This document shows positions 34,633-43,872 of a stretch of 64,000 bases of DNA, piece after piece. Below the pieces are notes generated by a model. The model saw only the letters and a list, made by a program, of their open reading frames with translations. It ran no database searches and was not told the DNA's origin. Origin of the DNA: DAOPYU01 sp942493245 (GTDB taxonomy: Bacteria > Sumerlaeota > Sumerlaeia > UBA8349); NCBI GenBank assembly GCA_942493245.1, contig OW818685.1, forward strand, positions 3,410,001 to 3,474,000, read 5' to 3'. How positions within the stretch are numbered: the stretch's first letter is position 1; each line of letters begins with the position of its first letter. The position numbers and the translations under genes were made by a program.

Positions 34633-35607
34633 TCAGGAAATTCCGAGCAAATCTTGATCCGTTCGCGCCACCGGGGGGTCTCCCTGAAGGCGCGCGCGCC
34701 GGGCCTGAAGCGCCCGAGACAACCCCAGACACGCCCGTAGAAACCCGAACGGGCCATCCAGACCCCGTCCCCGGAGGAGATCCAGCCCATAGGCCGCCGG
34801 AAGCGCCAGAACCTGTCGAGCCAACATCGCGGCGCTGTCCAGATTCACCCAATTGAACCAGAGCCGGTTGCGTTCATCAATTTGGGGCAGTCCATGCGGA
34901 CCGAGAATCGGTCCCAGAGACCCTTTCCCCACGTGCCACGCCACCGCGCGTGGTTCGTACAACACCCGCCACCCCGCCTTGGCCGCCCGGTAACTCAGGT
35001 CGTAGTCTTCCCAATACCCCGGGCTGTAGAGGGGGTTGAACCCGCCCAGTTCGAGAAACCGCGAACGGTCGTAGGCAGCCGCTCCCCCCTGGATGTAGGT
35101 CGTTTCCGTTCGGTCGCCGGGATCGCTCCACGCCTTCTCGATACCACGCCACCGCCACACCGCCCGCATACACAACTGGTTCGGCGCGCCCGTCGCGCGG
35201 TCCACCGTTTTGGCCCCTACCGCAAACAGGGGCGTCCCGACGATGTCCGACTCGATGGGATTTTCTTCAAAAAAGGGCGCGGTCAGAACGCGCAGAAAAT
35301 CCTCGGGCGCCTCGACGTCGTTGTTGACCATCACGAGCACCCGGCCCCGCGCCTCGCTCGCGCCCCGGTTGCTCGTGTGCGCGAAACGCAGGTTGACCGA
35401 ATTGCAGAAAAGACGGATCTCGGGAAATCGCTCGCGGATCAACGCCACCGATCCGTCCGTCGAACAATCGTCCACGACAATCAATTCACAGGCCCGACCC
35501 GAGGCCGCAGCCGAGCGCAAAAGGGAAGCGAGGCCTTCCCGCAAGAAGGCCCCGCCATTCCAATTTGCCACTACGACACTGATTTCAGGATCGTTCGAGC
35601 CGGTCAT
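34633..35607 (-). CDS. Family 2 glycosyltransferase (rhamnosyltransferase-like)
   Basis: 324 residues. GT-A fold: 'ISVVVANWNGGAFLREGLASLL', 'LIVVDDCSTDGSV', 'LVMVNNDVEAPEDFL' (the acidic metal site in N-N-D-V) and 'GFNPLYSPGYWEDYDLSYRAAKAGW', typical of rhamnosyl- and related transferases. The C-terminus is Arg-rich and amphipathic, perhaps peripheral at the membrane. The ATG at 35607 lies 1 nt beyond the pckG stop (TGACATG), implying cotranscription. The frame extends upstream inside pckG without similarity. Confidence 0.88.
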   Translation of the reverse strand: MTGSNDPEISVVVANWNGGAFLREGLASLLRSAAASGRACELIVVDDCSTDGSVALIRERFPEIRLFCNSVNLRFAHTSNRGASEARGRVLVMVNNDVEAPEDFLRVLTAPFFEENPIESDIVGTPLFAVGAKTVDRATGAPNQLCMRAVWRWRGIEKAWSDPGDRTETTYIQGGAAAYDRSRFLELGGFNPLYSPGYWEDYDLSYRAAKAGWRVLYEPRAVAWHVGKGSLGPILGPHGLPQIDERNRLWFNWVNLDSAAMLARQVLALPAAYGLDLLRGRGLDGPFGFLRACLGLSRALQARRARLQGDPPVARTDQDLLGIS

Positions 35608-35608
35608 G

Positions 35609-37393
35609 TCACCGGGCTTCTTGAAGCCGGCGGCGCAAGTCTTCCAACTGATTGCGCAATTCCCAAGGCATGCGCGGCCCCAGACTGTCGAAGAACCGTT
35701 CGATGTCTTCGGTCTCGGCGATCCACTGCTCGACATCCACGCGCAGCAACTCGTCCATGACTTCGTCGCTGATATCCAGACCCGTCAGGTCGAACGCGTC
35801 GGCGGTGGGCACCTTGCCGATCGGCGTCTCGTTGTACTTGCCCGTGCCACGCGTGCGCTCCAGAACCCACTCGAGTACGCGCAGGTTTTCGCCATAGCCC
35901 GGCCAGAGGAATTCGTTGTTCTTGCCCCGGCGGAACCAGTTCACATGGAAAATCTTCGGCGCGTTCTTCGCGCGGCGGCCCATCGTCAGCCAGTGCTTGA
36001 AGTAGTCCGCCATGTTGTAGCCACAGAACGGCAGCATGGCGAACGGGTCGCGGCGCACTTCGCCCTGCTTGCCATACTGAGCCGCCGTGCGTTCGGACGC
36101 CATGCTGGCGCCAACGAACACCCCGTGGTTCCACGAATTCGCCTCATAGACCAGCGGCGCGAGCGTGTTGCGGCGTCCGCCGAAGATGACGGCCGAAATC
36201 GGCACACCGTGGTGGTGCTCCACGCGGAAAGAAGCCGACGGACACTGGTTGATGGGCGCGGTGAACCGGCTGTTGGCGTGCGCGCCGGCGATTTCCTTCC
36301 CATTCGAGTCCTTCATCCCCGGTTTCCAGGGACGGCCCAACCAGTCGAGCGCGTCGGCGGGCGCTTCGCCATCCCCTTCTTCCCACCACACCGAACCGTC
36401 TTTCCCCAAAACGGTGTTGGTGAAAATCGTGTTCTTCTGCACCGTCGCCACGGCGTTCGGGTTCGACTTCATGTTCGTCCCCGGCGCCACGCCGAAGAAG
36501 CCCTTCTCGGGGTTGACGGCCCAGAGACGGCCATCCGTATCAACCCGCATCCAGGCGATGTCGTCGCCCACCGTCCAGATCCGGTACCCCTTGGACTTAA
36601 GCCCCTCCGGCGGAATCAGCATCGCGAGATTTGTCTTGCCGCAGGCGCTCGGAAAAGCCGCCGACACATACTCGATGTGTCCGGACGGATCTTCGATTCC
36701 GAGAATCAGCATGTGCTCGGCCAACCAGCCCTCGTTGCGAGCCAACGAGCTGGCGATTCGCAACGCCAGACACTTTTTGCCCAGCAACACATTGCCGCCA
36801 TAACCGGAATTGACCGACCAGATCGTATTGTCCTCGGGGAAGTGGAGAATCCGGCGTTTTTCGGGATCCAGCGTGCCCTTGCTGTGCAGGCAGCGCGTGA
36901 AATCGTTGCTGCGCCCCAGCGCGTCCAGAACGGCTTCGCCCACGCGGGTCATGATCATCATGTTGAGCACCACATAGATGCTGTCGGAGAGTTCCACGCC
37001 AATCTTGCTGAACGGCGAGCCGACCGGGCCCATCGAGAAGGGGATCACGTACATCTTGCGCCCGCGCATGGCGCCACGCAAGAAATTGGCCGCTTCGGTG
37101 TACGCCTCCTGCGGGGCTTTCCAGTTGTTCGTGACCCCGGCGTCCTCCTTGTTGCGACAGCAGATGAACGTCTTGTCCTCGACACGGGCCACATCCTGCG
37201 GGTCGGTCCGGTGGTAGAAACAGCCGGGGAATTTATCCGGATTCAAGGCCTGGATCTCGCCACTGGCCAACGCCTCCTGAACCAGCGCCTCGCGCTGCTC
37301 GTCGGACCCGTCAACCCAGACAATGTCGTCCGGAAGACACAGAGCCGCCATTTCCTCCACCCAGGTCTGCAAGATATCGTTGTTCGCTCTCAT
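35609..37393 (-). CDS. pckG: Phosphoenolpyruvate carboxykinase (GTP)
   Basis: 594 residues. Interconverts oxaloacetate and PEP with GTP/GDP in gluconeogenesis or anaplerosis. The kinase P-loop with its hyper-reactive Cys is FPSACGKTN at residues 247-255 (Cys251). Other hallmarks are 'YVIPFSMGPVGSPFSKIGVELSDS', 'GDDIAWMRVDTDGRLWAVNPEKGFFGVAPGTN' and 'PISAVIFGGRR'. This is the GTP-type enzyme rather than the ATP-type PckA. The ATG has GAGGAGGCTGTACC upstream, and CTATAGT about 10 bp before that may be a -10. Tightly followed by a GT2 gene. Confidence 0.96.
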   Translation of the reverse strand: MRANNDILQTWVEEMAALCLPDDIVWVDGSDEQREALVQEALASGEIQALNPDKFPGCFYHRTDPQDVARVEDKTFICCRNKEDAGVTNNWKAPQEAYTEAANFLRGAMRGRKMYVIPFSMGPVGSPFSKIGVELSDSIYVVLNMMIMTRVGEAVLDALGRSNDFTRCLHSKGTLDPEKRRILHFPEDNTIWSVNSGYGGNVLLGKKCLALRIASSLARNEGWLAEHMLILGIEDPSGHIEYVSAAFPSACGKTNLAMLIPPEGLKSKGYRIWTVGDDIAWMRVDTDGRLWAVNPEKGFFGVAPGTNMKSNPNAVATVQKNTIFTNTVLGKDGSVWWEEGDGEAPADALDWLGRPWKPGMKDSNGKEIAGAHANSRFTAPINQCPSASFRVEHHHGVPISAVIFGGRRNTLAPLVYEANSWNHGVFVGASMASERTAAQYGKQGEVRRDPFAMLPFCGYNMADYFKHWLTMGRRAKNAPKIFHVNWFRRGKNNEFLWPGYGENLRVLEWVLERTRGTGKYNETPIGKVPTADAFDLTGLDISDEVMDELLRVDVEQWIAETEDIERFFDSLGPRMPWELRNQLEDLRRRLQEAR

Positions 37394-38163
37394 GGTACAG
37401 CCTCCTCACTATAGGGCAAATTCCGGGACACCGCCCCCGGGGTATAACCAATTCCGGCTGCCGAAAAGCAGCCGTCCAGTTTGTACTCTCCCCTGCCGGG
37501 CTCTTCGACACATCGGAAGGCCACCGGAATTCGCCCTCGCAGCGGGCTTGCTTCCAGTAAGAGTGGGAAGGATCATGAGGTCTGATCGGGAAACTGTCAA
37601 GGATTTTTCGGAGCGGGATTCAGAAAAATTTCAAATCCCGCTTCCGGCGCACACTTTCGCCCCGTTCAGGCGTCCCCCAATTGATCCCCGTCACAACATG
37701 AACGCCCAAATCTGCGCAAAACCGACCGGAAAAATCCGGGAAGAAAACCACTTTGTTCAACCGGTAGAGTAGAGAGGGCCGCAGCCCTCCCCCTCATCAA
37801 ACCGGACGCAGTGGAACCGCAAAAAATCTTAACGCAAAGTCGCAAAGGTGCAGAGACGCAATGATTCATAGATCTTCGTTTTTCCTCATCCGCACATTCC
37901 ATCCCTGTTTCGGTTCAGGTTTTGAGATCGCGCCGCCCTCCCCATCCGGAACCCTCTGCGTCCTTGCGTCTCGGCGTCTTTGCGTTATGGGGTTTTACAC
38001 ATTCCCTTCTTTCTGTTCATGAAATCATCGCGGTTTGCTTAGATTTTGCATGAATTAGGAGTACGAACATGCAGTTTTTCGCGCATTTCGCGGTTAAAAT
38101 TGGGAAGGTATTTTGTGTCTGTCCATTGCCCGGGTATGAATCGCCCTGCGTGTGGATCTCGGA
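37394..38163. other. Divergent intergenic region between pckG and murI
   Basis: No supportable gene. It contains the pckG leader with a GGCTGC-TTTTCG-GCAGCC hairpin (around 37456-37473) and a pair of inverted repeats built from AACGCAAAG units (37829-37988, listed separately). Short open frames here have low-complexity translations. Confidence 0.5.
37829..37988. repeat. Inverted pair of AACGCAAAG-type repeats
   Basis: The left arm (37829-37862) reads TTAACGCAAAGTCGCAAAGG and then GCAGAGACGC; the right arm (37953-37988) is its imperfect reverse complement, ending GGCGTCTTTGCGTTA. About 90 bp lies between. Within each arm the unit CGCAAAG/GACGC repeats with small drift. Confidence 0.7.
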
Positions 38164-38192
38164 TTGACGCCGGAAGCCGGGGGGTATATGGT
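38164..38192 (+). promoter_or_regulatory. Probable promoter of murI
   Basis: TTGACG (38164-38169), 17 bp, TATGGT (38187-38192), giving a leader of about 145 nt before the chosen murI start. Confidence 0.6.
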
Positions 38193-38342
38193 GGCATCGG
38201 TTTGCGCCCGGATGAATTCGGGCCAACCGGAACCTCTCGCCCCCGCGCGCAGTCTCCACGACGAACCGGCTGCGTTTTTCCGTCCGGACCGGTCCGGACT
38301 CGGTCGGCGAGCGCGGGTTCGACCCTTTCGGAGGAAATCGTC

Positions 38343-39224
38343 TTGACGCACAAAACCGACGCGCGCGCCATCGGCATCTTCGACTCGGGCCTGGGTGGCC
38401 TGACCGTGGCGCGAGCCATCAAAAAAGCCTTCCCGCACGAAAACATCCAGTACCTGGGCGACACCGCCCGAGTGCCCTATGGCACCAAGTCGGCCAACAC
38501 CGTACTCCTTTACGCCCGCGAGGACATCGCCTTCCTTCTCACCCACGGCGTCAAGATCGTCATCGCCGCCTGCAACACCGTCTCGGCGGCCGCTCTGCCC
38601 CACATCGAGCAGCAATACGACGTGCCCCTTCTGGGCGTGGTCGAGAAAGGGGCCGACGCGGCGTTCGACCCGGCCCTGCACCCGCACCTGATCGGTCCAC
38701 ACCGCCGCATCGGCGTCATCGGCACCAACACCACCGTCGGCAGCGAAGCCTACCCGCGCGCCATCGCCGAGCGCGACCCGCAGGCGGAGGTGATCCAGAA
38801 AGCCTGTCCCCTGCTCGTCCCCCTCATCGAAGAGGGGTGGACCCGCCACCCGGTCACCCACGCAGTGGTGCGCGAGTACCTCGAACCCATGCGCCAGGCG
38901 GGCATCGACACCCTGATTCTGGGATGTACCCACTACCCGCTGATCACCGAGGCTTTGGCGGACTTCTTCGGTCCCAACGTGCGGATTGTGGACTCGGCGC
39001 AGGCGATGGTGCTGGCGCTGAGCCACACCTTCGCACAAGGAGCCGTACCCGCCAATTCGGAACACGAAACCGGCGCCGCGCGCTACTACGTAACCGACCG
39101 CTACCACCGCTTTCAGCAGCTGGTTCAGGCGTTCATGGGAGGCGAAGACCTGCATGTAGAACTGGTCGCCGCGGAAGACCTCAGCGCCGCTCTGGCCCAG
39201 ACGGGACGAACAAACCCGTTGTAA
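38343..39224 (+). CDS. murI: Glutamate racemase
   Basis: 293 residues. Makes D-glutamate for peptidoglycan. The catalytic Cys pair is in place: Cys77 in 'VIAACNTVSA' and Cys195 in 'LGCTHYPL'. 'GIFDSGLGGLTVARA' near the N-terminus contains the conserved Asp14-Ser15. No ATG gives a sensible N-terminus; a TTG at 38343 has GGAGGA seven bases upstream and starts exactly before the conserved region, so it is chosen. The open frame continues far upstream without similarity. Confidence 0.94.
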   Translation: MTHKTDARAIGIFDSGLGGLTVARAIKKAFPHENIQYLGDTARVPYGTKSANTVLLYAREDIAFLLTHGVKIVIAACNTVSAAALPHIEQQYDVPLLGVVEKGADAAFDPALHPHLIGPHRRIGVIGTNTTVGSEAYPRAIAERDPQAEVIQKACPLLVPLIEEGWTRHPVTHAVVREYLEPMRQAGIDTLILGCTHYPLITEALADFFGPNVRIVDSAQAMVLALSHTFAQGAVPANSEHETGAARYYVTDRYHRFQQLVQAFMGGEDLHVELVAAEDLSAALAQTGRTNPL

Positions 39225-39417
39225 GAGAACCGAGTCCCTGGACTTTGTTTCCCCGGGAAGACCGTCTGGAGTCCGTTCACACAAGGACGAGAGACTCGTT
39301 GTTCCCTTTCAACCGAGGTTTTAGGGTTTGACAATCGCGTCCCTCTCTGCCCGTTCTTTCTTTCCGAAAAACGGGAACACAAACCCCGGCGTATAGCCCC
39401 AGCCGCCCGCCCTCCAA
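39225..39417. other. Intergenic region after murI
   Basis: Nothing clear. It is pyrimidine-rich with CTTTTTTC/GAAAAAAG-type symmetry beginning at its right end, where the conserved leader of the paralogue family starts. Confidence 0.4.
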
Positions 39418-39546
39418 ACTTTTTTCAAAAAAGTCGCTTTTTCTTCCAAACAAAATCCCGATTTCAAGTCTATAGTTAGAGAGGGTCAGAGACCGGAAAC
39501 AGGATCGCGCCAGGCATCCGCATCTAACCCCAAGGAGATCAATCAA
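39418..39546 (+). promoter_or_regulatory. Leader/promoter region of paralogue A (conserved with B and C)
   Basis: Contains CTTTTTTCAAAAAAG, then CAAACAAAATCCCGATTTCA, GTCTATAGT (likely -10 at 39470-39475) and CAAGGAG before the start. The same arrangement precedes paralogues B (40622-40747) and C (41930-42055), where CGATTTCACGTCTATAGTAG recurs exactly. No good -35 is seen. Confidence 0.55.
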
Positions 39547-40500
39547 GTGGCCGATTCAAACGCTAACCCGGGACTTCCCTCCACGTCACCCAGACGGGGC
39601 TTCTGGCGGCGTCTTCTCTTTCGAGGGATCCTGGTGGGTGGGGTGTGCGTGGTTCTATTCCTGATATTCCTGATCGCGATCACGGTCCCGAACCTGCGGC
39701 GCGAGGTGACCCCGCCCGAAATCTCCGGGCCGGGGCAGGTGGAACGGAACGAGTCGGTCCCCTCCACGCCACCGAGCTCCGGGACGCAACCCTTCCTGAA
39801 CCTTGACGACTATCCCCATGTCTCCCCCACCCTGCGAAAACTGGCCCAGGCCTGGCTCGACCGAGTCCCGGAAACCGACAAAACGCTCGACACCATCACC
39901 GATCCGGCCCTGCGCGCGCAGGTACGCGAATTTCTGAAAGAACGCAGAAGAATTCAGACATTCCTGAACCTGCCCTTGAAGTGGGACAAACTGACCAGGC
40001 TCGAGTGGGGTAAAGGCCTGGCCTATTCCGAAATCCCGAATCCAACCATGCCAACCATCGAAGGTTATGGAGACTGGAACCAACTTCTGGAGACATACCC
40101 GGAATTCGGAAGGGCATTCGAGGAGGAACGTTCCTGGGCCTCCGTACTGGGTGAACGAATGCGATTCGAATTCGAGGTACACGGAGAACGCTGGGACAGC
40201 GCCGCGCTTTATTGTACCCGAGGCGATCACTATTCAAACCTGGATCTCCAGGAGTGGGAAGGGTTGAACAGTTGGGAAGAAGAGATCTATTGCCTGCAAC
40301 AGATGGGCGTTCCGGGTTGGGCCTGTCTGGCGGGGCGTTCCTACCAGCGCGCGTTCGACTCCCGGCGGCAGGGTCAGCCACCCGCCAATCAATTCCAGTA
40401 CTATCTGCGACTTCCGGGGTATCTACCCCTGTTCGGAACCCTCGCCGCCAGAAAACTCCTGCCACAAGAGAACGAATCGGCGCCGAAGAATCCCGACTGA
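39547..40500 (+). CDS. Single-pass membrane protein of unknown family, paralogue A
   Basis: 317 residues, not recognised. A short cytoplasmic head ending in 'RRGFWRRLLFRG' leads into one transmembrane helix (~28-46) followed by VPNLRRE, Ser/Pro linker, then a soluble outer domain. Motifs shared with B and C: 'FLNLDDYPH', 'QAWLDR', 'TYPEF', 'ERM.FEF.V', 'WEEEIYCLQQMGVPGWACLAGRSYQRA' and 'LPGYLPL'. The GTG start has AAGGAG nine bases upstream. The most diverged of the three copies. Two or three conserved Cys could form a disulfide. Function unknown; the topology suggests an envelope protein. Confidence 0.7.
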   Translation: MADSNANPGLPSTSPRRGFWRRLLFRGILVGGVCVVLFLIFLIAITVPNLRREVTPPEISGPGQVERNESVPSTPPSSGTQPFLNLDDYPHVSPTLRKLAQAWLDRVPETDKTLDTITDPALRAQVREFLKERRRIQTFLNLPLKWDKLTRLEWGKGLAYSEIPNPTMPTIEGYGDWNQLLETYPEFGRAFEEERSWASVLGERMRFEFEVHGERWDSAALYCTRGDHYSNLDLQEWEGLNSWEEEIYCLQQMGVPGWACLAGRSYQRAFDSRRQGQPPANQFQYYLRLPGYLPLFGTLAARKLLPQENESAPKNPD

Positions 40501-40525
40501 TCCGCTCAAAATCGGAATGGATATA

Positions 40526-40607
40526 GAAAACAAAAAGGACAGGATTCACAGGATTAACAAGATGCGGACACCGGGGACGGACACGCAGGTCCGCCTGACA
40601 TCCAGGA
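40526..40607. repeat. Dispersed repeats between paralogues A and B
   Basis: ACAGGATTCACAGGATTAAC at about 40539-40558 is followed by a degenerate GGACGGAC-N6-GTCCGCC palindrome (40575-40595) and GACATCCAGGAAAAC. The last two elements recur before paralogue C. Confidence 0.75.
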
Positions 40608-40747
40608 AAACTGAGATCCGGATTTTTCAAAAAAATCACTTTTTTGACCCAACAAAATCGCGATTTCACGTCTATAGTAGAAGAAGGGGAAAGGCGGAAA
40701 ACGCCAATTCCCGAGAACAAAGACATAACTCCAAGGAAATCAATCGA

Positions 40748-41728
40748 ATGGATAATCTAAACACAGACACACACCCGACTTCCATCCCGGCGAAACGGAG
40801 ATTCTGGGGACGGTTTCTCTTCCGGGGCATGCTGGTCGGCGGGATTTTTCTGGTTCTTCTACTGACCTTCCTAGTCGCGGTCACGGTCCCGAACCTGCGG
40901 CGGGAGGTGGCTCCGCCCGAGATTTCCGGGCCGGGGCAGGTGGAACGGAACACTTCGGAATCATCCACGTCCCCCACCTTGGGAACCCTGACGGTCACCG
41001 ACTCCACCTCCGGAACACAATCCTTCCTGAACCTCGACGACTACCCCCACCTCTCCCCGAAAATGCGGGAGTTGACTCAGGCCTGGCTCGACCGAGTCTC
41101 GGGAACCGATAAAGTACTCGAAACGATCCCCGACCCGGTCAAGCGCGACCAGGCGCGGACGTTCCTGAAAGAACAACGGGAGAAAATACACGCGGTTCTG
41201 GCCCTGCCCCAAAACAGGGACCGGCAAGCATTCCAGAACATGAATCGTTGGTATTTCATGTTCCCGGAAAATGTAAGGTTGATAACTGATACTTTCCATA
41301 TGTTCCTGTCTAGTCACCCTAAATTTGAAGCGGCGCTCAATGAGGAAGGCATTCGCTTCTGTACGCTCTCCGAGCGGATGGCCTTCGAATTCTACGTCCG
41401 TGAGGGGGACTGGGCTCTTGCTGCTACGAGTTGCGCAACCGCCGACCGAAATTCCTCCGGGGAACTTTCCTCTTACCGTCGCTGGGAGAAAATGAACAGT
41501 TGGGAGGAAGAAGTCTATTGCCTGCGCCAGATGGGTGTGCCGGGTTGGGCCTGTCTGGCGGGACGCTCGTACCAACGCGCACTCGATTCCCTATGGCACA
41601 ACCAGCCGCCAGCCAATAGATTTCAGTACAACCTGCGAACCTTGGGTTATCTACCCATGAACGCCGGACTGTCAATCTTCGCTGAAAAGACAAAAGAAAA
41701 CGAATCGGCGCCGAAGAATTCCGACTGA
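40748..41728 (+). CDS. Single-pass membrane protein of unknown family, paralogue B
   Basis: 326 residues. The N-terminus MDNLNTDTHPTSIPAKRRFW, then one transmembrane helix (~32-50) and an extracytoplasmic domain with all family motifs, including 'FLNLDDYPHLSPKMRELTQAWLDRV' split by short variable stretches and the Cys-bearing 'EEVYCLRQMGVPGWACLAGRS'. It is closest to paralogue C: the first ~110 residues and about 200 bp of upstream DNA are nearly identical. The ATG follows CCAAGGAAATCAATCGA. The frame is open upstream through the conserved leader but without similarity. Confidence 0.72.
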   Translation: MDNLNTDTHPTSIPAKRRFWGRFLFRGMLVGGIFLVLLLTFLVAVTVPNLRREVAPPEISGPGQVERNTSESSTSPTLGTLTVTDSTSGTQSFLNLDDYPHLSPKMRELTQAWLDRVSGTDKVLETIPDPVKRDQARTFLKEQREKIHAVLALPQNRDRQAFQNMNRWYFMFPENVRLITDTFHMFLSSHPKFEAALNEEGIRFCTLSERMAFEFYVREGDWALAATSCATADRNSSGELSSYRRWEKMNSWEEEVYCLRQMGVPGWACLAGRSYQRALDSLWHNQPPANRFQYNLRTLGYLPMNAGLSIFAEKTKENESAPKNSD

Positions 41729-41759
41729 TCCGCCCAAAATTTGAATAAATTCAGAACAC

Positions 41760-41910
41760 AAATTAGACAGGATTTACAAGATTAACAAGAAAGAATGAGA
41801 CCACATCCGCAATCTTGTGAATCCTGTAAATCTTGTCTCTATGTTTCATTCTTTCAATTGGGGTGATTGAAACAACAGGGGGGGCGGACACGCAGGTCCG
41901 CCTGACATCC
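41760..41910. repeat. Dispersed and inverted repeats between paralogues B and C
   Basis: GACAGGATTTACAAGATTAA (from about 41767) faces its inverted partner AATCCTGTAAATCTTGTCTC (ending about 41839). A GGGCGGAC-N6-GTCCGCC palindrome follows at 41882-41902. Confidence 0.75.
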
Positions 41911-42557
41911 AGGAAAACAGAGATCCGGATTTTTCAAAAAAAATCACTTTTTTGACCCAACAAAATCGCGATTTCACGTCTATAGTAGAAGAAGGGGAAA
42001 GGCGGAAAACGCCAATTCCCGAGAAAAAAGACATAACTCCAAGGAAATCAATCAAATGGACAATCTGAACACAGACACACACCCGATTTCCATCCCGGCG
42101 AAACGGGGATTCTGGGGACGGTTCCTCTTCCGGGGCATGATAGTCGGTGGGATTTTTCTGGTTCTTCTGCTGGCGTTCCTGGTCGCGGTCACGGTCCCCA
42201 ACCTGCGGCGCAAGGTGTCCCCGCCCGAAATTTCCGGAGTGGAACAGGTGGAACGAAACACTTCGGAATCTTCCACGTCCCCCACCTCGGGAACTCTGCC
42301 GGCCTCCGACTCCACCTCCGGAACGCAACCGATCCTGAACCTCGACGACTACCCCCACCTCTCACCCAAGATGCGGGAGTTGACTCAGGCCTGGCTCGAC
42401 CAGTGCGCGAAAACCGACAAAGCGCTCGACACAATCACTGATCCGACCCTGCGCGCACAGGTACGCACGTACCTGAAAGAACAACGAAAAATTCAGGCGT
42501 TTCTGAATCTCCCCCTGGAATGGGACAACTTGAGGTTCCCCCCGTCCATTGGACAGG

Positions 42558-42607
42558 GATCGGGTAGGATTAAGGTGTGACGCCTGACGACCCGATCATG
42601 TTTTTTT
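42558..42607 (+). terminator. Terminator just inside the left end of the IS
   Basis: GATCGGGT / ACCCGATC with a 24-nt loop is followed by ATG and seven Ts (42601-42607). It would stop transcription entering from the interrupted gene. Confidence 0.6.
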
Positions 42608-42710
42608 CTCGCTTATTTGACGGAAGGGGCGGTCGGGGTCGGTTCCCGCGTCCCGTCCCCTTCGCGTCGTTTTGAGGGCATCTTTAACCTACCATTCGGC
42701 GCTGATCGGA

Positions 42711-43568
42711 TCAATTCATTTGGTCAGCGAAATCTCTGTTTTGCTGCTTCGCAGTCTCAAAGCCGTTCGCCCAGTGAACCTCCTGGGGCGTGCGGTAGCC
42801 AAGCGACTGATGCGGCCGCTGCGTGTTGTAGAATCGGAAGTACGCCCCGAGCGCCTTGTCCGCAGCGGGCGGGTCCGCATACTCGCACAGGTACACCTCC
42901 TCGTACTTCACGCTGCGCCACAGGCGTTCCGTGAAGATGTTGTCGAAGCAGCGGCCCCGCCCGTCCATGCTGATCCGGATGCCGCTCTCCTCCAGCCGTT
43001 TCGTGAACGCCCCGCTGGTGAACTGCACGCCCTGGTCGGTGTTGAAAATATCGGGACACCCCAGACGCAGCGCCTCGTCGAGAGTCTCGACGCAAAACGA
43101 GGTGTCGAGCGAGTTCGAGAGCCGCCACGCCAGCACGTAACGGCTGAACCAGTCGATCACCGCCGTCAGGTAGAGAAAACCGCCCGCCAGGCCGATGTAC
43201 GTGATGTCGGACGCCCAGACCTGGTTGGGGCGCACGATCGGCAGATCCCGCAGCAAATACGGGTACTTCTTGTGCTGCGGCGCGCTGTGGCTCAGGCCCT
43301 TGCGCGGCGCCACGGCCCGCAACCCCATCACCCGCATGAGCCGCTCGACCCGCTTGTGGTTGATCGGCTGGCCGAGGGTGCGCGAGAGGTGCGCGGTCAT
43401 CTTGGGCGAACCGTAGAACGGAAAGCAGGTGTAGATCTCGTCGATCCGGCGCATCAGTTCCAACTCCTGAGGGTCGCGTTCCACCGGCTGGTAGTAGTAG
43501 GTCGAGCGCGGCAGACCGAGCAGGGCGCACTGGCGCGAAATGGCCAGTTCCCCGTGCCCCGGCTCCAC
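42711..43568 (-). CDS. IS3-family transposase OrfB (DDE catalytic part)
   Basis: 285 residues counted from a GTG; normally made as an OrfAB fusion by -1 frameshifting, so its frame extends back to the slippery run at 43604-43612. It has the HTH_21 region 'FPFYGSPKMTAHLSRTLGQPINHKRVERLMRVMGL' and the integrase core with catalytic Asp in 'ASDITYIG', Asp in 'FNTDQGVQFTSG' and Glu in 'NIFTERLWRSVKYE'. No stop or truncation is seen. Confidence 0.93.
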   Translation of the reverse strand: MEPGHGELAISRQCALLGLPRSTYYYQPVERDPQELELMRRIDEIYTCFPFYGSPKMTAHLSRTLGQPINHKRVERLMRVMGLRAVAPRKGLSHSAPQHKKYPYLLRDLPIVRPNQVWASDITYIGLAGGFLYLTAVIDWFSRYVLAWRLSNSLDTSFCVETLDEALRLGCPDIFNTDQGVQFTSGAFTKRLEESGIRISMDGRGRCFDNIFTERLWRSVKYEEVYLCEYADPPAADKALGAYFRFYNTQRPHQSLGYRTPQEVHWANGFETAKQQNRDFADQMN

Positions 43569-43590
43569 CAGCGCCTGCGCCTGGCCGGGG

Positions 43591-43872
43591 TCAAGCGCCG
43601 CACTTTTTTTTTAGCCAGTCGAGTTCCACCTTGAGCCGTCCGATCTGCTCGTAGAGTTGGCTGGTCTCTTCCGCCTCCTTTCCCGGCCGCTTGCGCCGGT
43701 CGGCGAAAGCCCCGCTCAGGGATTCCACCGCCTGCTTCTTCCACATCACCACCTGGTGGGGATGGATGCCGCGCTCGCTGGCAATCTCATTGATCGTCCG
43801 CTTGCCGCGAATTGCCTCCAGTGCCACCTCCGCCTTGAAAGACGCACTGAAACGTCGCCTCTTTTCGCTCAT
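43591..43872 (-). CDS. IS3-family transposase OrfA (helix-turn-helix part)
   Basis: 93 residues. It starts MSEKRRRFSASFKAEVALEA, followed by a helix-turn-helix 'TINEIASERGIHPHQVVMWKKQ' and a C-terminal leucine-zipper-like helix ending 'LDWLKKKCGA'. The ATG at 43872 has AAGGAG eight bases upstream. Its end overlaps the A9 run (T9 at 43604-43612 on the plus strand); a -1 slip there joins LKKK to SAALDPGQ and then OrfB. Confidence 0.92.
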   Translation of the reverse strand: MSEKRRRFSASFKAEVALEAIRGKRTINEIASERGIHPHQVVMWKKQAVESLSGAFADRRKRPGKEAEETSQLYEQIGRLKVELDWLKKKCGA

